Shown here: piece after piece, positions 1 to 9,053 of the stretch
Position numbering within the stretch: the stretch's first letter is position 1
Layout of the letters: the number at the start of each line of letters is the position of its first letter
Assembly: GCF_001956295.1 (NCBI RefSeq)
Contig: NZ_MRTD01000032.1
Coordinates: 1-40,423 of the forward strand
Source: Paenibacillus sp. FSL A5-0031
GTDB lineage: Bacteria > Bacillota > Bacilli > Paenibacillales > Paenibacillaceae
Length of the DNA stretch: 40,423 nucleotides
Reading direction: 5' to 3'
Position numbers and translations under genes: made by a program
Notes under the pieces: generated by a model
The model's input: only the letters and a program-made list of their open reading frames with translations
Databases searched by the model: none
What the model was told of the DNA's origin: nothing

Positions 1-443
1 GATCTGCAGCCAACGGTTGCTAGACAAGGAGCACCATTTGCTGTCATTGGTTACGCTGCCGTCCACGGCTTTGGCCGCCGTCTGCAAGGCGTTGCACGTG
101 CTGTCCGTCTTCGCGGGTTTATTTAATGCCAAGTTTTGACGCTCATATATCTCGAACTCATATATTCTTGCCGAAGAATCTGAAGTTTGTGTAGGCGTCG
201 TGACATTCAATCTGATGTACCTTGCCTGCGCATCCAGTATATTGTCTACCGTAACGCCGCTTGTATTATTGGTTACGTTGACTATCGTTTTCCAGTTGGT
301 ACCATCGGTACTGACCTGGATATTATATGCCTTCGTGTTATAGGAGGTTGGCTCTCCGCCTTCCGATGCGCAGCCAACGGTTGCTAGACAAGGAGCACCA
401 TTTGCTGTCATTGGTTACGCTGCCGTCCACGGCTTTGGCCGCA
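1..443. repeat. Near-identical direct repeat in two F5/8C domains
   Basis: Bases 6-78 and 370-442 are identical (73 bases). They encode the same block, KAVDGSVTNDSKWCSLSSNRWL, in two consecutive F5/8C domains. Similarity continues more weakly on the right side of each copy. The frame break and deletion of the first domain lie at the left edge of the second copy, and the window itself begins at the matching point of the first copy. Confidence 0.75.
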
Positions 444-1123
444 TTTTGCGAGGCGATACACGTGCTTCCGACCGTCACAGGGCTATTTAACGCTAAGTTC
501 GGAGAACTCACCGTTATCGTGTACGTTACCTTATTCGCACCCGTTTGCGCGGTTACGATGATCTTCATGCCCGTCGCGAGTGTCGTCGCTTTCGTTATTC
601 CGTCTGCATTGTAGATCTCGAACGATGCATTCGCTGACGGCGTGATTGCGGCCTTTAACGCGGCTAGCTTTACGTCACTTCCGACAATAATCGTCTCATT
701 TACCGTCCCGCCGACGCTCACCTTACCGATCGACGAAGTCAATGTAGCTGTCCCGCACTGCGCGTCTGCACTTGTGGCCGCCCATTTCGCATACAGCGTT
801 AGGTCATTATTGATTAAATCTGACGTATTGTAGGCTTTCGTCAGCGCACTATCGTAGAACCAGCCCTCGAAGCTATTGCACGCCTTCACCGGAGTTTGTT
901 GAAAAAACACCTTACCTCCGGGTGACACAAATTCAGGGGGAATCGTTGATCCGCCGTTCGTATTATAAGTCACGACCAATTGGGTGTTGCCTTGTTGATC
1001 TAATCCGGCAAATGACGAAGATCCGAATGTCAGTAACGAAACGATAATTGCCGCCACCATCAAGTAACCTCTTATCCTCGTTATAATCCTTTTCTTTCCC
1101 TGACTAAGATCTGACCCTTCCAT
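1..1123 (-). pseudogene. Secreted F5/8 type C / Listeria-Bacteroides repeat protein, frame-broken and cut by window start
   Basis: Read on the minus strand, the product starts at ATG 1123, behind an AGGAGAAAGGGG-type ribosome binding site. A TTG one codon earlier is less likely. It has a signal or anchor segment at residues ~20-40 (YLMVAAIIVSLLTFG). An InlB/Listeria-Bacteroides repeat follows at ~50-115, with the typical YNTNGGS, GWFYD and LYAKWA motifs. A beta-sandwich stretch comes next, then an F5/8 type C (discoidin-like) domain beginning NLALNSPVTV. The frame breaks at about 360: after NRWLRI the reading runs into a stop at 338-340, and the rest of the domain (GGEPTSYNTKAYNIQVSTDG) continues in another frame to position 1. 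About 20 residues normally found between these blocks are missing, so this is a deletion as well as a frameshift. A second F5/8C domain starts near 150 and runs off the window. The likely role is binding carbohydrate or cell-surface ligands outside the cell. Confidence 0.7.
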
Positions 1124-1410
1124 CAAACGTGCCCCTTTCTCCTGCCCTAATAGTTAACGCTTTGAAACTGCGAGCTCTCCCGCAAAAGTATCCCATAGCG
1201 CTTCGTTCGTACAACATCGTACAGTGCCTTTAACTGGCATGGCATGAGGAGGCTGGGGCTTATTCAACCATACGGCTGTTGCATCATTCATCATCTTATT
1301 CACAATACGCGAAAGAATGTTTGTTTATCGTTACTTCTGCTTTAATAAGGTCGGAATTACGCTACCTTCCTAATTTTGACCACGGCAAGAGCTATCAAGA
1401 AATCAATACA
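1124..1410. other. Intergenic stretch upstream of the F5/8C gene
   Basis: Apart from the ribosome binding site just before 1123, I see no gene, strong hairpin or clear promoter here. It separates the secreted-protein gene from the ABC-F terminator. Confidence 0.4.
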
Positions 1411-1412
1411 CT

Positions 1413-1450
1413 AAAAAGACACTGAGATTCTATTCATCAGTGTCTTTTTT
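1413..1450 (-). terminator. Hairpin terminator of the ABC-F gene
   Basis: Arms AAAAAGACACTGA (1413-1425) and TCAGTGTCTTTTT (1437-1449) enclose an 11-base loop and carry A/T runs on both sides. It can act in both directions. It lies 30 bases past the stop of the minus-strand ABC-F gene. Confidence 0.85.
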
Positions 1451-1478
1451 ACTGCATTGATATTTTTCCATCAAGATT

Positions 1479-3218
1479 TTAAAGCAACTTAATCAGCTCT
1501 TCTAGCTCATCAACCAATACTTTTGCAAGTTCAAAATTAGTATCTTTCAAAGCCAATTCTATTTTCATTTCAACTGATTTTTTATTTTGTTCAGCTTCTA
1601 GATAGCCTTTATCAAAATGACTAGCATAAATCATCTGTCTAAATTCTGGCATACTCATTTTTTTAATCGACTTATCGTCAATGATTAAAACATAATCCAT
1701 ACCATTTACAACAGTATAGAAATCGTGAGAAATCATGAGAATCGCGCCTTTATAGTCTTCAATGGCTTTCTCCAGTGCGATTTGTGTATAGGTGTCTAAA
1801 TGGCTTGTCGGTTCATCAAGAAGCAATACGTTTGCTTTACTGGCTGAAACTTTAGCTATTTGAAGCAAGTTTTTTTCTCCACCAGATAAAGCTTCTATCT
1901 TTTGATTAACGATTTCTCCTTCAAAACCATAGTTTGAAAGATACAATCTAACCTCATCATACGTTTTAAACCCAGCATCGATGAATTCTTCTAGTATGGT
2001 ATTAGAATCCTTTAGCATTTCGCCTTGAATCTGACTTAAATAAGCCACTTTAACATCAGTATTTATTTCAATTGATTCATGATTATTTTTAAAGATATCT
2101 CTGAGTAAGGTCGTTTTCCCGGTACCGTTCGCACCAATAATGGCTACTTTATCAGTAGATTTTATCTCAAAGTTAACATTGTCTAAAAGCAACTCATCAA
2201 AGGCAACACTATAATTATTAACATTAACAACAATGGTGTCTTCAATTTCATTATTAATACCAAAACTAATATTCGGTTGCTTAATAGCAACAAATGGCAT
2301 TTTAATTCTACGCGCTTCCAATCTTTCTTGAAACCTAACTCTAGCTTTTAACGCTTTCCCTCTAGATGCATGTGAATTATAAGTTGCGATAACTCTAAGA
2401 TTAACGATTGTTTTATCGTTTCTCTTAATTTCTTCATCATCAGCGATTGCGAGTTCTTGCAACTCAACTTTAGTCTGAAGTAATGAGAAGTTATAATCAA
2501 TATATCGCCCATCAAACTCTTGGATTTCCGTGTTTTCAAGGTGTATAATTTTGTTGAAACAATGATTCAATAGATATCGGTTGTGCGTAACAACTAGCAG
2601 TATTCCTTTGTGAGAATTAATAAGATTTTTAAGCGCATTTAGGTTTTCAAAGTCTAAAAATACATCTGGTTCGTCCATAATCATTAAGTCTGGACTATTA
2701 AGCATTTCCTTCATCACTTGAATAAGTTTGAATTCTCCACCACTCAGGTCAGATACCCTAATATCTTTTAGCTTCATGAGGTTTGCTTGATTTAGTTTCT
2801 TATTAATGTTGCTTTCAAAATCATCCCCACCGATTGCATCAAATGCGTCTAAAGCTAATTGATACTGTTCTAATAACGAATCAATATCCGATGATGTTTC
2901 CATTTCAGTACAAATAGATGTTATTTCATTTTGTATCTTAATAAATTTTTCCCCTATATATTCAAAAACTGTTGTTTCTTTCGTTTTGTCTAGTTGTGAG
3001 AATTGACTTACATACCCTATTTTGCAAGTCGGATCTATTTCTAATATGCCCTCGAACATATATCTTTCTGGATCCATCAGTATATCTATCAATGTACTTT
3101 TCCCACTGCCACTTGTTCCTATAAAAGCGCAATGTTGTGCCTCTTCTAACGTAAATGAAATGTTATTATATAGTTCTTTTTGCGGAAATGAGAAGGATAA
3201 GTTATCAACTTTTATCAT
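1479..3218 (-). CDS. ABC-F family ATPase (ribosome-associated, possible antibiotic resistance)
   Basis: A protein of 579 residues with two ABC ATPase domains in tandem and no membrane segment, the pattern of ABC-F proteins that act on the ribosome. Domain 1 has Walker A GTSGSGKS, signature LSGGE and Walker B LMIMDEPD. Domain 2 has Walker A GANGTGKT, signature LSGGEKN and Walker B LLLDEPTSHLD. A charged linker (residues ~240-310, with NSHASRGKALKARVRFQER) joins them. The chosen ATG at 3218 starts MIKVDNLSFSF, right where ABC domains begin, and has AAAGG seven bases upstream; longer readings to 3320 add a poor leader with no domain match. Some ABC-F proteins protect ribosomes from lincosamides, pleuromutilins, streptogramins or macrolides, while others are housekeeping factors. 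Which type this is cannot be decided here. The gene is clearly more AT-rich than the core genes of the window, suggesting acquisition. Confidence 0.85.
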   Translation of the reverse strand: MIKVDNLSFSFPQKELYNNISFTLEEAQHCAFIGTSGSGKSTLIDILMDPERYMFEGILEIDPTCKIGYVSQFSQLDKTKETTVFEYIGEKFIKIQNEITSICTEMETSSDIDSLLEQYQLALDAFDAIGGDDFESNINKKLNQANLMKLKDIRVSDLSGGEFKLIQVMKEMLNSPDLMIMDEPDVFLDFENLNALKNLINSHKGILLVVTHNRYLLNHCFNKIIHLENTEIQEFDGRYIDYNFSLLQTKVELQELAIADDEEIKRNDKTIVNLRVIATYNSHASRGKALKARVRFQERLEARRIKMPFVAIKQPNISFGINNEIEDTIVVNVNNYSVAFDELLLDNVNFEIKSTDKVAIIGANGTGKTTLLRDIFKNNHESIEINTDVKVAYLSQIQGEMLKDSNTILEEFIDAGFKTYDEVRLYLSNYGFEGEIVNQKIEALSGGEKNLLQIAKVSASKANVLLLDEPTSHLDTYTQIALEKAIEDYKGAILMISHDFYTVVNGMDYVLIIDDKSIKKMSMPEFRQMIYASHFDKGYLEAEQNKKSVEMKIELALKDTNFELAKVLVDELEELIKLL

Positions 3219-3387
3219 AGTATTACCTTTCTTATAACTAAAATAGTGACTATTATTAGATTTATTGCAAAACATAGATTTTGAGTTTACCTTTGTTAGA
3301 GTAACACTGTTTACAATCAACTACAATTGATTTGTATTCCCATCCCTGGGCGGGGGTCAAAGTTCCATGCTACCTCCTCAACTGTCC

Positions 3388-3453
3388 TTATAAAAGCGCC
3401 GGAATGAACTCGACTTTGATCTCTGCCGGTTGTAAATGTACCTTATTCATCAT
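3388..3453 (-). CDS. Possible leader peptide upstream of the ABC-F gene
   Basis: A 21-codon minus-strand reading frame starts MMNKVHLQPAEIK and ends FIPALL. AAGGAG lies six bases before the first ATG. It ends about 170 bases before the ABC-F start. A second strong GAGGAGG site nearby precedes only a three-codon frame (ATG GAA CTT TGA, near 3367). Short upstream frames are known to control several ABC-F resistance genes by drug-induced attenuation; that role here is inference. It could equally be the remnant of a lost gene. Confidence 0.3.
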   Translation of the reverse strand: MMNKVHLQPAEIKVEFIPALL

Positions 3454-3563
3454 ATCTCGCTCCTTGATCAAATAATGATAAGGCGTGAATACCTCCTGAC
3501 GAATAGCCAACGGAGTTACTTATGATACGGTTCAGCTTAACGGGTCTATCGGCGAACATTACT

Positions 3564-3591
3564 AAAGGAGCAGCCAAGGATGCTCCTCTTT
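3564..3591 (-). terminator. Hairpin after the hybrid kinase gene
   Basis: Arms AGGAGCA (3566-3572) and TGCTCCT (3581-3587) are flanked by A-rich and T-rich bases. They sit directly downstream of the minus-strand kinase stop at 3599. The U-tract is weak, so efficiency is uncertain. Confidence 0.55.
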
Positions 3592-3598
3592 AAATCAC

Positions 3599-6500
3599 TT
3601 ATTTATCACCTAGGCTAGCTTTATCCCCGCTATTCAACCTGTTATATACATGAAAAGTAACCTTTGTCCCTATACCTAATGTACTTTTGATATGAAGTCC
3701 TGTTCCGAAGTGCCGTTTTAATCGCTGATCCGTATTTATCAATCCGACACCTGAACTATTTGCTTTTCTTTCTAATATTCGTTGCAATTGAACTTCGTCC
3801 ATTCCAACCCCATCGTCTTCAACGGTTATCTCTACATGCGTCTCATAGACAGAAATCCGAATAAAAATCTTTCCCCCACGAATGCGCTTCATAACACCAT
3901 GTATTATCGCATTTTCAACGAGAGGCTGGATCGTAATAAATGGGACTTTTATTTCCTCGCAGCCATCTATCTCCCAAATAACCTGTAACCTTTCTTCAAA
4001 CCGAACCTTTTCAATATATAGATAAGAACGCACCAGACTTAGCTCCTCTTCGATCGGAACAAGCCCATCCATATTTTGAAATTTAAATTTATTCCTCAGA
4101 TAATTGCTGAACTCATTGAGCAAATTGCGCATCTTATCCAAATTAATATCGCTTAGAGCTGTTACAGCATTCAACGCATTAAATAAAAAATGAGGCTGGA
4201 TTTGCGCTTGCAGCCATGCAGCTTCTAATCGCAGTTGTTCCCGAACAGAATGTTTAATCGTAGTTAGCGCCTCGATTCGCGATTTTATTTCTATTGCTTC
4301 CACTGGCTTCGTCACATAATCGTTAGCCCCCGCAATAAAACCGCTCTGAATGTCTTTCGGTTGGCTTCTTGCGGTAAGGAGCAATACAGGGAGCTCCGTG
4401 AGTGTAAACCGCTCGCGGATCAAACGCGTCAGCTCATAACCGGACATCTGTGGCATCATGATATCGGAGATGACCAGATCCCATTCCTTTGTATCCAGTA
4501 AAGCCAACGCTTCTTTACCGCTCGTTGCCATCGTTACCTCATATTCGTCTGGCGGTAGTATGGATTCAAGCACTTGAAGATTGATAGGATCATCATCAAC
4601 AATTAATAGGTGCGGACGATCGTGATCCATTTTTAGTAAAGTTGGTTGTTTCGCAGCTTGCGGGATTCCCACTTTGTCCAAATCGACCGAGGAGGCAATT
4701 TCTTGAATCGCCATAGATTGTAACGTATATGGTTTGATTGAGTTGGATACATCATTTTCTTCTTCCGCTTTCAAGTCTGCTAGCTTTAATGAAAACGTAA
4801 ATGTTGAGCCTTCTCCTAAAGCAGAGGACACATCTAACGCACCTCCATGAAGCTCAACCAGTTGCTTGCTTATACTTAAACCTAACCCAAAGCCACCTTC
4901 AATCATGGTCTCACTCGCGCTCGCTTGCTCGTATGGGCGGAATAGGCGCTTAAGCATGTCCTCGTCCATTCCGATTCCGGTATCGGTAATAACGATATAA
5001 GCTCGTCCATCCTTTGCAAAAGCTTGAATCGAAACAACCCCATCATTCGTATATTTCACTGCATTATGAAGTAAATTGAACACGATTTGGATCACCCTAT
5101 TCTCATCCGCAATTACTGGAGGGAAATCTTCCGAAATCTGATTTGCAATTTGGACAGACTTTACTTCTGCATTAAATTGCAGCATATTCATTACTCCGGT
5201 TACGATTGACTGGATAAATACGGCTCTTTTCTGAAGACGCGGATTGCCTTCCCGTAAACTCATCACATCAATCAAATCGTTCAATATCAATGTCAACCGA
5301 CGTCCTACGGATAATACCGTTTCGAGCTCCTTAATGCTCCGTTCCTGCAATAAATGCTGTTCCCTTTTTAAAACGGATTGTGACATGTTAAGCATGCTAT
5401 GCAGCGGATTTTTAAATTCATGCGATGTGTTTGCCAGAAATTGATCCTTATGGTCATTCATTCTTTGCAAGGTTGCAGCAAGCTCTTTGGTGTTCGAATG
5501 CATGATAAAGTATCGCTTAAACCATTCAGAGGCTAAACAACCCATCGCAATAATCATATCGAACGGATAGTAGACAAGACTCAAACTACTATCTATCAAG
5601 ATAAACGACCAAAGAGAATGGTTCATCAACGCAAGTAAAGAGAAAAGCAGTAAAAGATTGCTCTTTAAACCTTTGATTACTTTTTTAAACATTGTAATCA
5701 ACGTGATAATTGCAGCAATACCAATTAATAGATAATAAACGGGAAAGAGCATAATCACTTGAGATGGATCTAAAAACAAAGTGATGCCGACAGTCCCTAG
5801 ATTCATTACTTTATAGACAGGGTACATCCTACGCCAATATGGAAGCTCGCGATGATTCGTACACTCGAGCAAAGCATAGGCTGCCATAATGAGAGCAATA
5901 TTCGTTATCCGAAAATCCCAAACACTTCCAATATAAAATATTTGGTGGAACAACTTCTCATCAACACTAAATACACTCGTGATCGTTACACATAATGCAA
6001 GCAAACTGAAATAAAGCAGCTTCATTTCCTTATTTCCTAGTAAATACAAAATAAGTGCATAGACTGCATGCATAATAAATATAATCGCTGCCAAAAACTG
6101 CATGGAAACGGAAGCTTTCATCTCTTTGGCAATGGCTTCTTCTGAACCAAATTTAATGGATCGGACAATGCCCCCGCTTCGACCATCCACATAATTTGCC
6201 GCTTGAATGACGAGTTCGATTACACCGTTTTCGTCTGCTGTAAAGGTTGTAGAATAAGGTAGGTCCTTCGAAATATATTCATCCTTTGTTGTCGCCACCT
6301 GTCCGGATTTAGTTAGCAATCGACCGTTTACATATAATTCTGATGCAGTGCGTACGCTGAGTACACGAATACTATAATTAAGGTTCTTTGCCGGGTCTAC
6401 ATAAAGACGCAAACGATAAGAACCATACCCGTATGGAGATGGCTTGTCAGCATGCAAAGCTTCACTCCATCCTCCCGGTACCTGAATATGCATTGGCGCA

Positions 6501-6766
6501 TTATCACCTAACAATTGTTTCCGACTAGCATCTATTAACCATTGCGAGGGATAAAACTCCCATTCCCCATCAAGTAAGAGAATACTACCATCTTCTGCAT
6601 TCCAATTGCGCAAATCGATTTGCCCATTATGAATTGACGCCTGTTTTGAATCATGAAACGTTCCCATCCATAAAATGCGCAAACCGGTTAAAACAACTAA
6701 TATCATCACTAGCAATAATATAATATAGCTCTTTTTCATTTGATATTTGGATGAGTGAGTTTCCAA
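3599..6766 (-). CDS. Hybrid sensor histidine kinase with 7TM-DISM sensor, receiver and second LytS-type kinase core
   Basis: A membrane signalling protein of 1055 residues. In order: an N-terminal TM (~13-35); an extracellular jelly-roll domain (~45-205, with DGEWEFYPSQW and YGSYRLRLYV); a seven-TM block (~220-410); a HisKA segment with phospho-acceptor histidine in ANTSHEFKNPLHSML; a first HATPase with NAVKYTNDG, DTGIGM and GFGLGLSI; a receiver domain (LLIVDDDPIN, phospho-Asp in VISDIMMPQMSG, K in YVTKP). Then comes a LytS/YehU-type His_kinase block (IQPHFLFNALNAV) and a second HATPase (QPLVENAIIHG, DDGVGM, SSGVGLINTDQRL). The start is TTG 6766, chosen because AGGGGAG lies nine bases upstream; the ATG nine codons in has no such site. 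No DNA-binding domain is present, and no response regulator gene is adjacent, so the output partner is unknown. The 7TM-DISM sensor class is thought to sense small extracellular ligands, possibly carbohydrates. Confidence 0.9.
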   Translation of the reverse strand: METHSSKYQMKKSYIILLLVMILVVLTGLRILWMGTFHDSKQASIHNGQIDLRNWNAEDGSILLLDGEWEFYPSQWLIDASRKQLLGDNAPMHIQVPGGWSEALHADKPSPYGYGSYRLRLYVDPAKNLNYSIRVLSVRTASELYVNGRLLTKSGQVATTKDEYISKDLPYSTTFTADENGVIELVIQAANYVDGRSGGIVRSIKFGSEEAIAKEMKASVSMQFLAAIIFIMHAVYALILYLLGNKEMKLLYFSLLALCVTITSVFSVDEKLFHQIFYIGSVWDFRITNIALIMAAYALLECTNHRELPYWRRMYPVYKVMNLGTVGITLFLDPSQVIMLFPVYYLLIGIAAIITLITMFKKVIKGLKSNLLLLFSLLALMNHSLWSFILIDSSLSLVYYPFDMIIAMGCLASEWFKRYFIMHSNTKELAATLQRMNDHKDQFLANTSHEFKNPLHSMLNMSQSVLKREQHLLQERSIKELETVLSVGRRLTLILNDLIDVMSLREGNPRLQKRAVFIQSIVTGVMNMLQFNAEVKSVQIANQISEDFPPVIADENRVIQIVFNLLHNAVKYTNDGVVSIQAFAKDGRAYIVITDTGIGMDEDMLKRLFRPYEQASASETMIEGGFGLGLSISKQLVELHGGALDVSSALGEGSTFTFSLKLADLKAEEENDVSNSIKPYTLQSMAIQEIASSVDLDKVGIPQAAKQPTLLKMDHDRPHLLIVDDDPINLQVLESILPPDEYEVTMATSGKEALALLDTKEWDLVISDIMMPQMSGYELTRLIRERFTLTELPVLLLTARSQPKDIQSGFIAGANDYVTKPVEAIEIKSRIEALTTIKHSVREQLRLEAAWLQAQIQPHFLFNALNAVTALSDINLDKMRNLLNEFSNYLRNKFKFQNMDGLVPIEEELSLVRSYLYIEKVRFEERLQVIWEIDGCEEIKVPFITIQPLVENAIIHGVMKRIRGGKIFIRISVYETHVEITVEDDGVGMDEVQLQRILERKANSSGVGLINTDQRLKRHFGTGLHIKSTLGIGTKVTFHVYNRLNSGDKASLGDK

Positions 6767-7190
6767 GAAGTATTTCTCCCCTAGTCATTTTCTTTTAAGA
6801 CATTTAGTAAAGACTTTTCCATAACTTACCACAGTAAACATAGCAGAGAAACGGACGAGAGAGATGTCTTTATGTCTATTATATAGCAATACATACTTGG
6901 AGAATTTTAGTTATTCAATTCGGATAAAAAAAGAATGAACAAGGCATGTCATTCGACGATATTGATATTTCGCAGGCTGTTTTCGCCCTATTTGTGATAC
7001 GGTTCACCGCAGTTAATCTTCAAATCTAGATGTTGAATTTTTGTTGAATTTCCCTTAACAACTTTCATTTGTTGATTCAATGTAACTCTTTGCTCGAGTA
7101 TTTCAAAAAATTGTAATACTGCATAAATGAAGACAATCTACACGATGTAAATACTTTTTGAAGTTGGTAATTGATTTCGTGTTGACCTTC
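6767..7190. other. Intergenic stretch upstream of the hybrid kinase gene
   Basis: It presumably holds the minus-strand promoter of the kinase. A TATAAT-like box can be read on the minus strand at 6878-6883, without a convincing -35 partner. No gene was found. Confidence 0.35.
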
Positions 7191-7335
7191 GAACCATTAA
7201 AAATACACCACCAAGGTATACAAACCGCATAGTGATGTATTCAAACTTTATATACTGCTATGTATCTTTACGCTTTTACTCGTCCCCCACCGCAACCGGA
7301 TTCCCACTATTAGAACTCCAATCATTCCAGCTGTC
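7100..7335 (-). repeat. Composite repeat copy A: hairpin I plus displaced rhodanese 3' end
   Basis: Hairpin I (AAATACACCAC ... GTGATGTATT, 7201-7241) is followed by a minus-strand remnant of a rhodanese gene end at 7276-7335. The remnant reads DSWNDWSSNSGNPVAVGDE and then TAA. The match to the rhodanese gene at 16772 (GSWSDWSSSKENPVAVGEE) is obvious. Homology stops just after the DSW codons, at the same place as in copies B and C. Weaker similarity extends to ~7165 (GATTTCGTGTTGAC). Confidence 0.8.
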
Positions 7336-7433
7336 AGATTACACTGGATATTTACCACAAGGGGCTCGCTTTCACTAACCTATGCACTCATTGGGTACCT
7401 GAACGGCGAATCGCTGTAAAGCCAAGCATATAT

Positions 7434-7468
7434 AAGAGGTTGCCCAAGATAGGTAACCTCCTTTTAAT
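7434..7468 (+). terminator. Hairpin before the small secreted protein gene
   Basis: AGGTTGCC and GGTAACCT pair around AAGATA and are followed by CCTTTTAAT. It resembles a terminator but no plus-strand gene precedes it, so it may belong to displaced sequence. Confidence 0.4.
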
Positions 7469-7625
7469 AGAACAAAATTCCGATAAAAATAGACATACAA
7501 TTCAAAATTCTAAATATAGTTACTTCTGCTAAATGATGATATATCCACTGCGAGAGCTCTCTGCAAAGGTACATACCCTTTTCGGCCGGATCGGGTAAGA
7601 TGAACCTTACCAGAATGAATGTATT

Positions 7626-8000
7626 ATGAAGAAGATATTTTCACTAGTTATGGTCATCGGTTTGCTGCTCGGGATCGCTTCCCAAGCGAGCGCGGCCAAT
7701 GGGGTTTATGTGTCTAACCCGTATCCGAATAGCTTCGGCGCGGTTCCGAATTATATCGGTATTACGAAGCCGACCGGAGGTTACCAGTACGAGTTCCGAA
7801 TACAGGAGATAAACAACGGATCAAGGACCTACTATTCGGGTTTGCTCAACGTGCCGACCAGCGGATACGACATTCATCATACGTTAACAAATAGTACAAA
7901 GCTCTTGCTGTCAGGCGGAACTTACAATATTGATGCATCGGTTTATTACCGTTGGGGGACTCTCATCGGCAGGGATGTAGTCAAGGTTACTTTCCTATAA
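7626..8000 (+). CDS. Small secreted protein of unknown function
   Basis: 124 residues. The N-terminus MKKIFSLVMVIGLLLGIASQASA is a typical Sec signal peptide with a probable cut after ASA. The mature ~100 residues are rich in Tyr, Gly, Asn and Thr, with alternating polar and hydrophobic stretches that suggest beta structure. No domain was recognised and there are no cysteines. No good ribosome binding site precedes the ATG; a five-codon frame (ATG at 7614) overlaps the start as ATGA and could couple translation. Its base composition is closer to core genes than the AT-rich cassettes further on. It is the only gene between rhodanese-tail copies A and B. Confidence 0.6.
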   Translation: MKKIFSLVMVIGLLLGIASQASAANGVYVSNPYPNSFGAVPNYIGITKPTGGYQYEFRIQEINNGSRTYYSGLLNVPTSGYDIHHTLTNSTKLLLSGGTYNIDASVYYRWGTLIGRDVVKVTFL

Positions 8001-8069
8001 TTACGTAAGTACTTTCAAGGCAAATGTCAGAACGGCGTTATTGACTTGAGGTTGAATTCGGATATAAAC

Positions 8070-8109
8070 AATAAGCCGCCATGACCCTCGGGCTACATGG
8101 CGGCTTATT
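8070..8109 (+). terminator. Strong bidirectional hairpin after the small secreted protein gene
   Basis: 14-base perfect arms AATAAGCCGCCATG (8070-8083) and CATGGCGGCTTATT (8096-8109). It occupies the place that hairpin I takes in the other repeat copies, directly beside rhodanese-tail copy B. Confidence 0.85.
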
Positions 8110-8125
8110 TGTCGTTAAGCTACTG

Positions 8126-8203
8126 TTATACCTTCCTTGGGTTTGCTTCGTCCCCCACCGCAACCGGATTCCCCTCCACAGAACTCCAATCGCTCCAGCT
8201 GTC
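8126..8203 (-). repeat. Displaced rhodanese 3' end, copy B
   Basis: The minus strand reads DSWSDWSSVEGNPVAVGDE and continues ANPRKV to a stop at 8126-8128, so the usual stop codon is lost. At nucleotide level it closely matches copy A over the block around GAACTCCAATC and CCAGCTGTCAGATT. The break point after DSW is the same. Confidence 0.8.
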
Positions 8204-8360
8204 AGATTTGTTTTGAAACTGATTTGTAATAAATTATTAATTACATAAATATAAAAAGTTTTGAAAAGTCAAAGGAATAGTGATGTTTTCGTGTCCCAAT
8301 TTCCCCTTCCTCGACTTTTACTGTTGGGACATAGTGGGCTTTATTCCTCCCATTACAATA

Positions 8361-9053
8361 TTATTTTGATTTGACTATTTCATTTTCACTATCAATCTTG
8401 TCTATTAGGTATCTTAATCCTAGATATCCAATTCCAACATACGAAAGAAAAGGTGTGAGAGCTTCTCTGAATGACGTACCAAATAGCCCTGCAGTAATAC
8501 ACCCTGAACAAAATAAATAAAATGAAATTCTAGCCTTTGCTAACTTAAGCGAAATATTATTTCTAGAAATATGGAACATGAAATATAACATTGTGAACAA
8601 GGACATTGACAAAAATAGTATATTCAAAAACAGAATACTCCAATTAATAGTAATGCCGACAAATAAGCTTGAAAACATTAAAAGCAACCCACTTAGCATA
8701 ATTGTAAGAAAAAATGTAAAGATAGTAAGACCATAAAGATAGGACGAATGGCTAAAGGTATTGAGAAAAGCGCTAACATCGTCACTATTTTTTCTTATGA
8801 ATTTAGGTGGTCTTATCCAATATGACTTAAATGAAATTAAAAATAACATGAAAAATATTAACATTCCAAAGACACTCCCAAACAATTTCATCATATACTG
8901 ATTTTTACCAATAATCACATATAAGATGATCATAATTACAATTAATATATATAAAATGTCTGCGATTCTTGTTGCTGTAAATCTGCCTTTCTGTAAAAAC
9001 CAATTATAATAATTAATTATCCTATCAAAGAAATTACTAAATCTTTCTTTCAT
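8361..9053 (-). CDS. Multi-pass membrane protein of unknown function
   Basis: 230 residues with about five hydrophobic segments (~27-48, 53-72, 105-130, 134-160, 177-205). A charged start, MKERFSNFFDRI, precedes the first and a charged tail, DKIDSENEIVKSK, ends the protein. No domain is recognised. The ATG at 9053 has GAGAGGAG seven bases upstream. Strongly AT-rich, like the other cassette genes. It lies between tail copies B and C and is divergent from the anchored protein at 9797, whose first residues (MKERFVDFF) are oddly similar. It could be a membrane effector of a defence pair, but nothing in the sequence proves that. Confidence 0.65.
   Translation of the reverse strand: MKERFSNFFDRIINYYNWFLQKGRFTATRIADILYILIVIMIILYVIIGKNQYMMKLFGSVFGMLIFFMLFLISFKSYWIRPPKFIRKNSDDVSAFLNTFSHSSYLYGLTIFTFFLTIMLSGLLLMFSSLFVGITINWSILFLNILFLSMSLFTMLYFMFHISRNNISLKLAKARISFYLFCSGCITAGLFGTSFREALTPFLSYVGIGYLGLRYLIDKIDSENEIVKSK

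Noticed and set aside
1150..7580. Similar short strings before two secreted-protein genes (around 1160 and 7548, CTGCGAG..CTCTC.GCAAA)
   Set aside because: They lie in opposite orientation relative to the genes and are short, so chance similarity cannot be excluded.
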